NCBI GenBank assembly: GCA_007994965.1
Contig: VOPW01000001.1
Coordinates: 3,968,001-4,032,000 of the forward strand
Reading direction: 5' to 3'
DNA from: Piscinibacter aquaticus
Lineage (GTDB): Bacteria; Pseudomonadota; Gammaproteobacteria; Burkholderiales; Burkholderiaceae_C
Length of the DNA: 64,000 nt
Every line of letters begins with the position of its first letter. Positions within the stretch are counted from its first letter, which is position 1. Under the pieces are notes generated by a model, which saw only the letters and a list, made by a program, of their open reading frames with translations, had not been told where the DNA came from and did not search any database. A program made the position numbers and the translations under genes. Positions 42,333-52,465 of the stretch are shown piece after piece.

Positions 42333-43914
42333 ATGGACCGCGCCGCTTCGTTCGCCCTTGCCCTGATCGCCGCCGCGGCGCTGGCCGCGTGCTCGAAGAA
42401 CGAGGCGCCACCGGCAGCGCCAGCTGCAACGACCGCGGCTGCGAAGCCGGCCCCGCCGACGCCGGCATCGACTGGGTCCGCAGCGCCACCGATGCCGAGG
42501 TCGATGCCGCCTTCGCGCGAGCCCAGGCCGAAGGCAAGCCGGTGTTCGTCTACTGGGGCGCCAAGTGGTGTCCGCCGTGCAACCAGCTGCAGGCCACGCT
42601 GTTCAACCGGCAGGATTTCATCGAACGCTCGCGCGCCTTCGTCGCGGTGTATGTCGACGGCGACAAGCCCGGCGCGCAGAAGCTCGGCTCGCGTTTCGCG
42701 GTGCGCGGTTACCCGACCACGGTGGTGTTCGGCCGCGATGGCCGCGAGCTGACGCGCTTGCCCGGCGAGGTCGATGCGCAGCAGTACAACGAAGTGCTGG
42801 CGCTGGCGCTGAGCGCGCAGCGGCCGGCGAAAGAGCTGCTCGCAGCTGCGCGTGCCGGCGGCCAGGGCCTCGCCGATACCGACTGGCGTCTGCTCGCGTG
42901 GTACTCGTGGGAGACCGATCAGCAGCAGCTCGTCGGCAAGGAAGGGCCCGCGCCGCTGCTGGCCGAGCTGGCCCGCGCCTGCCCGCCGTCGTCGGCCGAT
43001 GCGGCCACTCGGCTGCGCCTGAAGGCACTGGCTGCGCAGGACGCCAAGGCCGCGCCGGTGGCCGATGCGGCTGCGCAGCGCGCCGCCGTCGCGGCGGTGC
43101 TCGGCGATGCGGCGCAGTCGCGCCGGCATGTCGATGTGCTCGCCGGCAACGCCAAGGAGATCGTTGGCGCGCTCGCGGCGGCCGATGCGCCGGAGCGGGC
43201 GCCATTGGTCGTGGCCTACGACGCGGCGTTGGCGCGCGGCTGCAGGCCGATGCCACGCTGTCGCGCGCCGACCGCGTGATGGCGCTGGTGGCCCGCGTGA
43301 AGCTGGCGGCGCCGGCGAAGCTGCCCGCGCTGCAGGCTGAATTGCGCGAGATGGCCGCGGCCTTCGATCGCGACATCACCGACGGCTATGAGCGCCGGGC
43401 GGTGATCACCACCGCGGCCTGGGCGCTGGAGGAAGCCGGCCTGCCGGCGGAATCCGACGCGCTGCTGAAGGCCAACCTCGGGAAGAGCCACTCGCCCTAC
43501 TACCTGATGTCGCAGCTGGCCGGCACGGCGAAGAAGCGCGGCGACACCGCTGCGGCGCTCGACTGGTCGGCCCAGGCCTTCGCCAAGAGCGAAGGCGCGG
43601 CGACGCGGCTGCAGTGGGGCGCAAGCTATCTGCGCATGCTGGTCGAGCTGGCGCCGAAGGATGCCGCGCGCATCGAAGCCACGGCCGCCGCGCTGATCGA
43701 CGAGGCAGCGACGCAGCCCGATGCCTTCGAGGCGCGCAGCGGCCGCTCGATGCAGCGCATCGGCCAGTTGCTGCGCCAGTGGGATCCGGTCGGCGAACAA
43801 GCCGCCGTGCAGCAGCGGCTGCAGAAGCGGCTCGATGTGGTCTGCGCGAAGTTGCCGGCCGGCGATGCCCGCCGCACCTGCGACGCTGCGCTGCGCCCGG
43901 CGGCCTCGACCTGA
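42333..43914 (+). CDS. Thioredoxin-fold lipoprotein
   Basis: About 526 residues. A lipoprotein signal with LAACSKNE gives membrane anchoring. A thioredoxin domain of the DsbD-gamma/thiol:disulfide interchange type contains FVYWGAKWCPPCNQLQATLF with a WCPPC active site. A long helical C-terminal half of about 350 residues has TPR-like periodicity. Frameshifts lie near 42445 and 43240. It is 38 bases behind btuF and may belong to the operon, but a role in B12 uptake is not evident; periplasmic thiol reduction is more likely. Confidence 0.78.
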
Positions 43915-43934
43915 AGGCGCCTGCGGCGCCGCGG

Positions 43935-45065
43935 TCAGCGCACGAAGCGCCCGTCGTGCGTTACCTGCACCAGCTCGACGAAGCGTGAGCCGGTGATGCC
44001 GTTGGTGGCGTAGTCCAGGTCCATCCCGGCGGTGCGCATCTTGAGGTTGCGCATCGTGGCGATCAGGCGCGATCGGGTCAGCTCCCGGCCGCTGCGGCGC
44101 AGCCCCTCCAGCAGCACCAGCGCATTGAGGTAGCCCTCGAAGCTGTAGTAACCCACCGGCACCTTGGCGGCCTCGGCCAGCCGGCGGTATTCACGCGTCA
44201 GCGGGTCGCTCTCGCTCCAGGGGTAAGGCATCACCTGCGAGATCGCCGGGCCGCGCGCCTTCTCGCCTGCCACCTTGACGGTGACCTCGCCGGCGACGAT
44301 CGACATGCCGTAGTACATCGGGCTGAAGCCCTGCGCCCAGCCGGCCTTCATCAGCTCGCCGGGCAGAGCGCCGCCGAGGTACATGATCACCGTCTGCGGC
44401 GCGGCCTTGGCCAGCGTGTCGGCCGATTCCTTGACGTTGCTGGCATCGCCCTTGAGGAAGACCGAGGCCGCCGCCTGCGGCTTGTGGCTGGCCAGCGCCG
44501 CATCCACCAGCGCGGCGGCTTCCTTGCCGCCGGGGTTGTCGAGCATGGCGACGCCGATCTTGGTGACGCCGATGGTGGTCAGGTGCTGCACCAGCGACTG
44601 CGCCTCGCGGCCGGTGGTGGCACGCACGAAGAAGCCGTTGCCCTTGAGCCGCTCGCGGGCGGTGTCGGCCACCGCATAGCCGGCCAGCCACGGGGCGCCG
44701 GACTTCTGCAGCATCGGCGCGGCAGCGGCCGTGGTGGCCGAGCCGACGCAGCCGAAGAAGCCGAAGACGCCATCGCCGAGCAGCTTCTCGTAGTTGGCGA
44801 TGGCGCGGTCGGGCTTGAGCTCGTCGTCGAGTGAGACGATGCGCACGCGCCGGCCGGCCGCGCCGCCTTGTGCCCTCGATTCGGCGAAGGCCAGCTCGGC
44901 GCCGGCCAGCATCACCTTGATCTGGCCGCCGAGCGGGCCGTTGAGGATGCCGGTGTGGCCGAAGAGCACCTCGTTGTCGGTGACGCCGGGCTCGGCGGCG
45001 GCGCGCAGCTGCTGGGCGAAGGCAGCCGCCCCGAGGGCAGCCGCAAAATGGCGACGCTGAATCAT
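43935..45065 (-). CDS. Branched-chain-amino-acid-type ABC substrate-binding protein
   Basis: 376 residues, intact. A twin-arginine-like MIQRRHFAAALGAAAF signal is followed by a LivJ-type fold: VLFGHTGILNGPLGGQIKVMLAGAELAF, then RVRIVSLDDELKPDRAIANYEKL and GVFGFFGCVGSATTAAAAPML. The late SFEGYLNALVLLEGL matches the family C-terminus. Such proteins bind Leu/Ile/Val, amides or aromatic compounds. No LivHMGF partners lie nearby. The gene is convergent with the thioredoxin gene. Confidence 0.87.
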   Translation of the reverse strand: MIQRRHFAAALGAAAFAQQLRAAAEPGVTDNEVLFGHTGILNGPLGGQIKVMLAGAELAFAESRAQGGAAGRRVRIVSLDDELKPDRAIANYEKLLGDGVFGFFGCVGSATTAAAAPMLQKSGAPWLAGYAVADTARERLKGNGFFVRATTGREAQSLVQHLTTIGVTKIGVAMLDNPGGKEAAALVDAALASHKPQAAASVFLKGDASNVKESADTLAKAAPQTVIMYLGGALPGELMKAGWAQGFSPMYYGMSIVAGEVTVKVAGEKARGPAISQVMPYPWSESDPLTREYRRLAEAAKVPVGYYSFEGYLNALVLLEGLRRSGRELTRSRLIATMRNLKMRTAGMDLDYATNGITGSRFVELVQVTHDGRFVR

Positions 45066-45172
45066 CTGATGATCGACCAGAGTGGGATTGACGCGAAGTC
45101 TCTCCACCGTGGCCTGCCAGGCCCCAGGGTTAACCCGGATCACGCGTGCCGCAGTTGGCACGGCGGGCCAGT

Positions 45173-45538
45173 TCAGCGGCCGATAACGCTGGGCTGGAGT
45201 CGCAGCTCGTAGCGTGTGCGCTTGTCGATGTCGAGAAACTGCAGCGAGCTGCCAACCCACTCGTAGGGTGCGAAGAAGCCGTCGATCTGCATCGTGCCGT
45301 GCATCAGCACCACGTCGACCTGGCTGCTGTTGAGCTGCAACTGGTAGACGATGTCGGCGATGCGAACGTCGACCCGCCGCTGGCGCAGCACGTCGACCTG
45401 CGCCGGCCCGCAATCGGGAGCCGCCTCGCCCACGCTGACGCACCAGCGGCCCTCGTAGCGGCCGAGCGGCGGTTCGGCTGCGGCCGCACCCAGCGGCAGC
45501 GCGGCAGCGACGAGCGTCGTCAGGGCGAGGCGTTTCAT
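45173..45538 (-). CDS. Exported hypothetical protein
   Basis: 121 residues, intact. A clear signal peptide (MKRLALTTLVAAALPLGAAA) leads to a small beta-rich periplasmic protein with two Cys (RWCVSVGEAAPDC) probably forming a disulfide. RYELRLQPSVIGR closes it. I do not recognise the family. It sits between the binding protein and GST and has its own strand-consistent spacing (10 bases after the GST stop), so it may be co-transcribed with GST. Confidence 0.65.
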   Translation of the reverse strand: MKRLALTTLVAAALPLGAAAAEPPLGRYEGRWCVSVGEAAPDCGPAQVDVLRQRRVDVRIADIVYQLQLNSSQVDVVLMHGTMQIDGFFAPYEWVGSSLQFLDIDKRTRYELRLQPSVIGR

Positions 45539-45548
45539 CCGGCGCAGC

Positions 45549-46155
45549 TTACTTCAGCAGGCCTTCGGCCTTCAGCGCTTCCTGCACCGCGGGGCGCGCC
45601 TTCATGCGCTCCATGAAAGCGCCGAGGTTGGCAGGCCGCCGATGTCGACGCCCACATAGCCGCTCCAGCTGGCCACGGTGAAGAGGTAGGCGTCGGCGAC
45701 GCTGAACTCGTCGCCCATCAGGTATTGCTTGCCGGCGAGCTGGCTGTCGACCCACTTGAAGCGGTCGACCAGCTTGTTGCGGAAGACCGGCTTTCGCGTC
45801 TTCCGGCACGGCCGGGTTGAACAGCGGCGAGAAGCTCTTGTGCAGTTCGCTGGTGATGAAGTTCAGCCACTCCTGCAGCCGGTAGCGGGCCATCGTGCCG
45901 GCGGCCGGGGCGAGCTTCTTCGCCGGCACTGGTCGGCGATGTATTGCACGATCACCGGGCCTTCGGACAAGCGCTCGCCGCTGTCGAGCTCGAGCAGCGG
46001 CACGTAGCCCTTGGGGTTGATGCCGTAGTAGTCGGTGCCGTCCTGCAGCTTGTGGGTCTTGGTGCTGGCCAGCACGGGCTCGAAGGCGAGGCCGGCCTCG
46101 CGCAGCACGATGTGGGGCGAGAGCGAGCAGGCGCCGGGGCTGTAGTAGAGCTTCA
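45549..46155 (-). CDS. Glutathione S-transferase, beta class
   Basis: About 203 residues. The N-terminal thioredoxin fold MKLYYSPGACSLSPHIVLRE carries Cys10, the catalytic residue of beta-class bacterial GSTs. GYVPLLELDSGERLSEGPVI gives the cis-Pro and the glutathione SE contact. The C-terminal helical domain follows. Frameshifts near 45632, 45793 and 45930 break it; the first and last restore CCWGG (IGGLANLG; IADQVPAKK). It conjugates glutathione to electrophiles in the cytoplasm. Confidence 0.9.
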
Positions 46156-46290
46156 TGGAGTTGCCTCGTGGACGGTGGATGACGGAAGCCATTACAGCGA
46201 TCCGGCCGCGCCGCGTCGTGCAAGGGGATTCAGCGCGACGTGCAAATCCGCTGACTCGAAAGGCGCCGCGCGCCCCACTACATTGACGTC

Positions 46291-47179
46291 ATGACTACCT
46301 CTGCCCACCCCACCGCCCTGACCATCGCCCGTTCGCGCGGCGTCGAGCGCCCGGTGCGCGGCCAGCCCACGTCGGATGGCGCCGGCGTCAAGCTCACGCG
46401 CGTGCTCACGCAGCCGCTGCAGCACCGGCTCGATCCCTTCCTGATGCTCGATGCCTTCGGCAGCGACGCCGCGAGCGACTACATCGGCGGCTTTCCCGAC
46501 CATCCGCACCGCGGCTTCGAGACGGTGACGATCATGAAGGCCGGCCGCATGCGCCATGGCGACAGCGTCGGCAACACCGGCCTGCTGGAGCCCGGCAGCG
46601 TGCAGTGGATGACCGCCGGGCGCGGGATCATCCACTCCGAGATGCCCGAGCAGGAGGAAGGCCGCATGGCCGGCTTCCAGCTGTGGGTCAACCTTGCCGC
46701 CAAGGACAAGATGCAGCCGCCCGCCTACCGCGACGTGCCGCCGTCCAGGGTGCCGGCCTTCACGCTGGCCGACGGCACCGCGGTGCGCGTGATCGCCGGC
46801 CGCACGCACGGCATCACCGGCGCGGTCACCCGCCCGACCACCGAGCCGCTGGTGCTCGACATCGTGCTGCCCGCCGGCGCCAGCTTCGAGCTGCCGGTGC
46901 CGGCCGGCCACAACGCCTTTGCCTACGTGTACGGCGGCGTCACGGTGGAGGTCGGCGGATCGCCGGTGGCCAGCGAGCACATGGCGATCCTGCGCAACGA
47001 GGCCGAGGCCGACGGCGTGCGCTTCAGCGCGCCGGCCGGACGCCGCCGCGCAGATCCTCTTCGTGGCCGGGGCGCCGCTGCGCGAGCCGATCGCGCAATA
47101 CGGCCCCTTCGTGATGAACACCGTGCCCGAGCTGCATCAGGCGGTGGCCGACTTCCAGCGCGGGGTGCTGGCAACCTGA
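46291..47179 (+). CDS. Pirin-family protein
   Basis: About 296 residues, bicupin. The metal-binding motif HPHRGFETVTIM and later HSEMPEQEEGRMAGFQLWVN are canonical, with LDPFLMLDAFGS before them. Pirins bind Fe(II) and some, such as YhhW, oxidise quercetin; others act as regulators. One frameshift near 47040 in the second cupin; the end resumes as AAQILFVAGAPLREPIAQYGP. It is divergent from GST. Confidence 0.88.
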
Positions 47180-47243
47180 GCCCGGCTCTGGGCTAACCTC
47201 GGGCTTCCCGACACGTTCGACGAAGCCCGAGGACCACCGCCCC

Positions 47244-47615
47244 ATGCCCCGCAGCATCCTGGAGGAGAGCCGGATCCACCCGGCCATCCGCGACCGCGTC
47301 GCCAACCAGCACGCCGACATCGTGCACAACGTGCAGGCGGCGGCCGCCTCGAACCGCATCCTCGTCGTCGGCATGGCCGGCAATCCGTTCTGTCGCAAGG
47401 CGCGCAGGCTGCTCGATGGTGCCGGCCTCGCGCACCAGTACCTCGAGTTCGGCAGCTACCTCAGCCAGTGGCGCCGCCGCAATGCGCTGAAGATGTGGAG
47501 CGGCTGGCCGACCTTTCCGATGGTGTTCGCCAAGGGCGTGCTGATCGGCGGCGCGCAGGACCTGCAGCGGCTGCTCGCCAGCGGCGAGCTGGTGCGCTTC
47601 CTCGGCGAGCCGTGA
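47244..47615 (+). CDS. Glutaredoxin-like monothiol protein
   Basis: 123 residues, intact. A 35-residue N-terminal helix precedes a glutaredoxin fold: ILVVGMAGNPFCRKARRLLDGAGL with a single Cys50, WPTFPMVFAKGVLIGG with the cis-Pro, and a GG-D glutathione contact. A lone Cys in CxxS-like context suggests Fe-S cluster or glutathione handling rather than disulfide reduction. Its stop overlaps the start of the exported hydrolase (GTGA). Confidence 0.82.
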   Translation: MPRSILEESRIHPAIRDRVANQHADIVHNVQAAAASNRILVVGMAGNPFCRKARRLLDGAGLAHQYLEFGSYLSQWRRRNALKMWSGWPTFPMVFAKGVLIGGAQDLQRLLASGELVRFLGEP

Positions 47616-49073
47616 GCCGGGCTCGCCTGCTGGCCGCAACGCTCGTGCTGGCGGGGCTCGCCGGCGCGGCCGGCGCCGCCCCGGCCCAGCCCTGCCGTAT
47701 CGACGGCCTGCCCCATGAGGTGCTGTGCGGCTCGATCACGCGGCCGCTCGATCCGGCGCGGCCCGAGGCCGTACGCTTCGAGCTGCACTACGTGGTCGTG
47801 CCCGCGCTGGCGCGACGCAAGCTGCCCGACCCCGTCTTCCTGCTCGCCGGCGGGCCGGGGCAGAGTGCGATCTCGCTGGCCGCGCAGGTGATGCCGGTGT
47901 TCGCGCGGCTGAACAACCGGCGCGACATCGTCTTCGTCGACCAGCGCGGCACCGGCCGCTCGGCGCCGCTCGATTGCGACGAGTCGCGCGCGATGCCGCT
48001 GGCCGAGGCCGCCGATACCGCGAAGCAGCTGCAGCGGCTGGCCGGGTGCCGCGAGCGGCTCGTCAAGCGGCCGTACGTGAAGGACGCCGCCGGGCTGGGC
48101 TTCTTCACGACGACGCTGGCGATGCAGGATCTCGATGCGGTGCGCCGGGCGCTGGGCGCCGAGCGCATCAACCTCGTCGGTGCGTCCTACGGCACACGCG
48201 CGGCCCTCGAATACCAGCGGCAGTTTCCGCAGGCGGTGCGGCGCAGCGTGCTCGACGGCGTGGCACCGCCCGACATGGTGCTGCCGGCCAGCGCGGGCAC
48301 CGATGCGCAGGCCGCGCTCGACGCCCTCTTCGCGGCCTGCAGCACCGACTCCGGCTGCACCCGGCAGTGGCCGGCGCTGCGCCGCCTGGGACGGCTTGCT
48401 GGCCTCGCTGCCGCGCCAAGTCAGCGTCGCCGATCCGTTCACCGGCGTCGCGGAGACCGTGACGTTGACGCGCGACCTCGTGCTCGCGGCGGTGCGCGCG
48501 CCTCTGTACGTGCCCTCGCTCGCTGCCGGGCTGCCGGCCGCGATCACGGCGGCCGCGCAGGGGCGCTACGAGCCGCTGGTGGCGCTGGGCACGGCGCTGT
48601 CGAGGCGCACTTCGCCCGGCATGGCCACCGGCATGCATTTCTCGGTGATCTGCTCGGAAGACATGCCGCGGCTGGCCTCGGCGCCAGCGGCCGCGTCCCG
48701 CGATTTCGGCACCGGCACGGCACCGCTGTACGAACAGGCCTGCGCGAACTGGCCCCGCGGCGCGGTGCCTGAAGCCTTCTACAAGGTCGGCCCGGCGAGC
48801 ACGCCGGTGCTGCTGCTCAGCGGTGGCGCCGACCCGGCCACGCCGCCGCGCCATGCGCGCCGCGTGGCCGAGTCGCTCGGCGCGAAGGCGAAACACGTGA
48901 TCGTGCCAAATGCCGGCCACGGGCTGCTGGGCGCCGGCTGCGTGCCCGATGTGCTGTTCCGCTTCATCGACGCAGCCGACGAGGCCGCGGCGCTCGCTGT
49001 CGATGCGGGCTGCGCGACGTCCATGCCGCGACCGCCAGCCTTCGTGCCGCTGGCGGCGGAGGCGGCGCGATGA
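47612..49073 (+). CDS. Exported alpha/beta hydrolase of the TAP/SCO tripeptidyl type
   Basis: About 487 residues. A signal peptide (MSRARLLAATLVLAGLAGAAGA) is followed by an alpha/beta hydrolase: VFLLAGGPGQS oxyanion loop, FVDQRGTGRSA, nucleophile elbow LVGASYGTRAA, then a cap and the C-terminal TAP-like block with LLLSGGADPATPPRHA and catalytic His in NAGHGLLG. One frameshift near 48393 restores ALRQAWDGLLASLP, a CCWGG-type loss. Expected to be a periplasmic peptidase or esterase. GTG start couples it to the glutaredoxin, and its stop overlaps the ABC ATPase (ATGA). Confidence 0.85.
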
Positions 49074-49846
49074 TCCGCATCGAAGGTCTTGCCAAGACGT
49101 TCGCGCCGCCGCGGCAGCGCCTGTTCGGCGCGCGCGCGGCGCCGGTGCAGGCGGTGCGCGACGTGAGCTTCACGGCGGCCAATGGCCGCATCACCGGCCT
49201 GCTCGGCCCGAACGGTGCCGGCAAGACCACCACGCTGCGCATGCTCGCCGGGCTGATCGCGCCCGATGCCGGTACGCTCGAAGTCGACGGCATCGCGGTG
49301 GCGCAGCGCCCGCGCGAGGCGCTGGCGCGGATGGGCGTGCTCAGCGATGCGCGCGGCCTCTACCCGCGCCTGACGGCGCGCGAGAACATCGTCTACTTCT
49401 CGGCGCTGCAGGGCATGCCGCGCGAGGAGGCACTCGCCCGCGCCGAGGCGCTGGCGCAGATGCTCGAGTGCACGCCGCTGCTCGACCGCCGCACCGAGGG
49501 CTTCAGCCAGGGCGAGCGCATGAAGGTGGCGCTGGCGCGCGCGCTGGTGCACGACCCCTCGCACATCGTGCTGGACGAGCCCACCAATGGCCTGGACGTC
49601 GTCGCCACGCGCGCGCTGCGCGAGACGCTTCAGTGGCTAGCCTCGCCGGCCGGTGGCGGCAAGTGCATCGTCTTCTCCACGCACATCATGCAGGAGGTGG
49701 AGCGGCTGTGCGACGAGGTGGTCGTCGTCGCGCACGGCCGCACGGTGGCGCAGGGCACGGTGCCCGAACTGCGCGCGCGCTGCGGCACGCGCGATTTCGA
49801 GGAAGCCTTCGTGAAGCTGGCGTACGGCGCGGAGATGGTGGCATGA
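49070..49846 (+). CDS. ABC transporter ATPase, NatA-like
   Basis: 258 residues, intact. Walker A GPNGAGKTTTLRML, signature FSQGERMKVALARAL, Walker B HIVLDEPTNGLDV and switch His FSTHIMQEVERL. The FSQGERMKVALARAL signature is typical of NatA, which with NatB exports Na+ or other substrates. It overlaps the TAP hydrolase upstream and NatB downstream (ATGA at 49843), so the four genes are one unit. Confidence 0.88.
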   Translation: MIRIEGLAKTFAPPRQRLFGARAAPVQAVRDVSFTAANGRITGLLGPNGAGKTTTLRMLAGLIAPDAGTLEVDGIAVAQRPREALARMGVLSDARGLYPRLTARENIVYFSALQGMPREEALARAEALAQMLECTPLLDRRTEGFSQGERMKVALARALVHDPSHIVLDEPTNGLDVVATRALRETLQWLASPAGGGKCIVFSTHIMQEVERLCDEVVVVAHGRTVAQGTVPELRARCGTRDFEEAFVKLAYGAEMVA

Positions 49847-51006
49847 GCGGGGCCTGGACCGTCTTCGTGAAGGAGTGGATCGACGCGCTGCGCGACCGCC
49901 GCACGCTGCTCGTCGTGCTGCTGTCCAGCGTGCTGATGGGGCCGCTGGTGCTGGTCGCGCTGTCCGGCTTGATGGCCTCGTTCGAATCGCGCGCCGAGCA
50001 GCGCGAGGTGGTGCTGGCCGGGGCCGACCAGGCGCCGACGCTGGTCAACTACATCGCCCGCCAGGGCTTCAGCGTGAAGGACGCACCGGCGGACTACGAA
50101 GCCCGGCTGCGCCGCGCCGAACTCGGCGATCCGGTGCTGGTGATTCCCGCCGGTTTCGAGGTGGCGCTGCGCCAGGGCGACGCGCCGCGGCTGGTGGTGG
50201 TGAGCGACAGCGCCAACAAGCGCGCCGAGGCCGGCACCGGGCGCCTGCAGCGGCTGGTGGCCGGCTTCAACCGCGAGCGCGCCACGCTGGCGCTGGCGAT
50301 GCGTGGCGTCTCGGCCGAAGTGCTGGAGCCCGTGCGGCTCGACGAGCGCGATCTCGCCAGCCCGCAGACGCGCGGCACGCAGATCACCGGCATGCTGCCC
50401 TTCTTCGTGCTGATGGCGGTGCTGTACGGCGCGCTCAACGCTGCGCTGGACACCACCGCCGGCGAGCGCGAGCGCGGCTCGCTCGAGCCCCTGCTGATGA
50501 ACCCGGCCTCGCCGCTGGCGATCGTGCTCGGCAAGTGGGCGGCGGTGTCGGCGGTGGCGCTGCTGATCGCGGTGCTCAGTTGCTTCAGCTTCATCCCGGC
50601 GCAGTGGCTGCTGCGCAGCGATTCGCTGGCCGCGCTGTTCCAGTTCGGCGTCGGCGAGGCACTCGCCTTCATCGCGGTGATCGCGCCCTTCGCCACGGCG
50701 CTGTCGGCCGTGCTGATGGCTGTGGCCATCCGCTGCAAGAGCGTGAAGGAAGCGCAGGCGAGCACGGCCGGGGTGGTGCTCGGCGTCTCGCTGTTGCCGC
50801 TGTTTGGCCTGCTCAACCCCGGCGCCGAGGAGGGCTGGCACTTCTGGGTGCCGGCGCTGGCGCAGAACACGCTCATGACGCGCGTGCTCAAGGGCGAGGC
50901 GCTGGGCGCGGAGCCTCTGCTCGCGTCGCTGGCGATGTGCGCTGTGCTGGCGGTCGTGGGCGTCGCCTTTGTCGCCGGCGTGCTTCGCCGCGCGGCCGTG
51001 CGTTGA
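49843..51006 (+). CDS. ABC transporter permease, NatB-like
   Basis: 387 residues, intact. ABC-2 permease: TM1 at residues 22-45 (RTLLVVLLSSVLMGPLVLVAL), a large periplasmic domain of about 150 residues, and five C-terminal TMs with TTAGERERGSLEPLLMNP, the family coupling helix. SVKEAQASTAGVVLGVSLLP matches NatB. Substrate may be Na+ or a peptide; coupling to a periplasmic hydrolase points to processing or export of something the hydrolase acts on. Confidence 0.87.
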   Translation: MSGAWTVFVKEWIDALRDRRTLLVVLLSSVLMGPLVLVALSGLMASFESRAEQREVVLAGADQAPTLVNYIARQGFSVKDAPADYEARLRRAELGDPVLVIPAGFEVALRQGDAPRLVVVSDSANKRAEAGTGRLQRLVAGFNRERATLALAMRGVSAEVLEPVRLDERDLASPQTRGTQITGMLPFFVLMAVLYGALNAALDTTAGERERGSLEPLLMNPASPLAIVLGKWAAVSAVALLIAVLSCFSFIPAQWLLRSDSLAALFQFGVGEALAFIAVIAPFATALSAVLMAVAIRCKSVKEAQASTAGVVLGVSLLPLFGLLNPGAEEGWHFWVPALAQNTLMTRVLKGEALGAEPLLASLAMCAVLAVVGVAFVAGVLRRAAVR

Positions 51007-51028
51007 GCGGCGAGGGCATCATCGGCGC

Positions 51029-51506
51029 ATGAACGAGTCTTCTTCGCTGATCCGCTGGCGCTGCTGCCCGTTCGACGAACTGGGCGTGCGACAGCTGCAG
51101 CGCATCCACTCCGCGCGGCAGCAGGTGTTCGTGATCGAGCAGAACTGCGCCTACCTCGACGCCGACGACGTCGATGAGCGTTCCTGGCACCTCGCGGCGT
51201 GGTGCGAGGGTGAGCCGCAACCGCTGGCGTATGCACGCATCGTCTCGCCCGGCGTGAAGTACGCCGAGGCGTCGATCGGCCGCGTGATCACGACGGCCCC
51301 AGCGCGCGGCACCGGCCTCGGCCGCGAACTCGTGCGGCGGGCCGTGGAACAGGCCGAGGCGATCTTCCCCGGCCGCGGCATCCGGATCTCGGCGCAGGCG
51401 CACGGCCCGCTTCTACGGATCGTTCGGCTTCGTGCCGGTGGGCGAGGAGTATCTGGAGGACGGCATCCCGCACATCGAGATGGTGCGTCCTCCGGGCGTC
51501 ACTTGA
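51029..51506 (+). CDS. GNAT acetyltransferase, ElaA-like
   Basis: About 158 residues. SARQQVFVIEQNCAYLDADDVDE is the ElaA family hallmark in its N-terminal half, and RGTGLGRELVRRAVEQAE is the acetyl-CoA loop. A two-base loss near 51403 splits the tail; restored it reads SAQAHLARFYGSFGFVPVGEEY. The 3' end overlaps the convergent DUF2892 gene by 8 bases. Acceptor unknown. Confidence 0.85.
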
Positions 51507-51699
51507 CTTGCGTCTTCATCGGGCAGGTGTTGATGCCCAGCAGCGTGTAGGCCGGGCACCAGCCGATCAGGCCGGTGGCCAGCGGCACGATGCCGATCCA
51601 GCCCCACACGCCCACCGTGCCGGTGGCGGCCAGCGCGATCAGCACCAGCCCGGCGAGGATGCGCAGCGCGCGGTCGATGGTTCCTTCGTTCGTCTTCAT
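51499..51699 (-). CDS. DUF2892 membrane protein
   Basis: 66 residues, intact, AGGAG 8 bases ahead of the ATG. Two TM helices: MKTNEGTIDRALRILAGLVL opens the first, and GWIGIVPLATGLIGWCPAYTLLG the second. The Cys pair in GWCPAYTLLGINTC is typical of the YgaP-like subgroup. It is the last gene of the YkgJ-Crp/Fnr-DUF2892 unit, so the regulator probably controls it. A paralogue lies at 29861-30085. Confidence 0.88.
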   Translation of the reverse strand: MKTNEGTIDRALRILAGLVLIALAATGTVGVWGWIGIVPLATGLIGWCPAYTLLGINTCPMKTQVK

Positions 51700-51778
51700 G
51701 TCTGCTCCTTGATCTCCGGCCAGCATCGCCGGGTGAAGGCAGTGTCTTTGCGAGGGACGCTTGCGTCTGTGACTGCAG

Positions 51779-52465
51779 TCACACAGTGCCGGCGTCACCG
51801 GCAGACAGGCGGCGCAGCGCGGACGCGTCGCGGATCTCGATGCGCTCGCGGCCGAGCACCAGCCAGCCGGAGCGTTCGAAGCGGCGCAGCAGCCGCGTGA
51901 CCATCTCGCGCACGGTGCCGAGTTCGTCGGCCAGCGTCTGGTGGCTGGTGTGCAGCACCTCCCCGTGGCCGAGCAGCGCGGCGGCCAGTCGCTGGTCCAG
52001 CCGCTGGAACGCCACGGCCTCGGCCAGCGCCATCAGGTCGGCGAGGCGATCGGCAAAGACGCCGAAGACGAAGCGGCGGAAGGGCTCGTGCGCGCAGCAG
52101 GCGTCCAGCGCGGCGGGCGACATCACCGCCAGCCGTGTCGGGGCGGTGGTCTCGCCGTGGGCGCTGAGCAGGCTGTGCCCGAACAGGCAGGAGGCCGACA
52201 CCACGCACAGTTCGCCCGGGCCGATGCGGTAGAGCTCCAGCGAGCGGCCCTGCACCGAGCCGCGCGCGACGCGCACCTCGCCCCCCAGCACCATCGGAAA
52301 GCCCTGGCAGGGCGACTGCTCCTCGAAGAGCGTGGTGCCGGCCGGGACCTCCAGCCAGATGGTCTGGCGCGCCAGCACGTCGTCGCGCAGTGCCGGAGGC
52401 AGGTCGGCCACGGCCGGGTAGAGCTCGGCGAGGCGCTGCAGATCGGCTGCGGTGGGTGTGCTCAT
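51779..52465 (-). CDS. Crp/Fnr-family transcriptional regulator
   Basis: 228 residues, intact. An N-terminal cyclic-nucleotide-binding-like beta-barrel ([20 protein letters not shown]) and dimer helix lead to a C-terminal HTH ([29 protein letters not shown]). It has no Fnr-type N-terminal four-Cys cluster, but Cys at 53, 87, 93 and 121-122 could be redox-sensitive. The start overlaps the YkgJ stop (ATGA), and DUF2892 follows 79 bases after the stop. The pairing suggests redox or sulfur control of DUF2892; this is inference. Confidence 0.88.
   Translation of the reverse strand: MSTPTAADLQRLAELYPAVADLPPALRDDVLARQTIWLEVPAGTTLFEEQSPCQGFPMVLGGEVRVARGSVQGRSLELYRIGPGELCVVSASCLFGHSLLSAHGETTAPTRLAVMSPAALDACCAHEPFRRFVFGVFADRLADLMALAEAVAFQRLDQRLAAALLGHGEVLHTSHQTLADELGTVREMVTRLLRRFERSGWLVLGRERIEIRDASALRRLSAGDAGTV

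Noticed and set aside
43915..43934. GC-rich hairpin between the convergent thioredoxin and binding-protein genes as a terminator
   Set aside because: GGCGCC-TGC-GGCGCC can pair but has no T-tract on either strand; GGCGCC is palindromic and common at this GC content.
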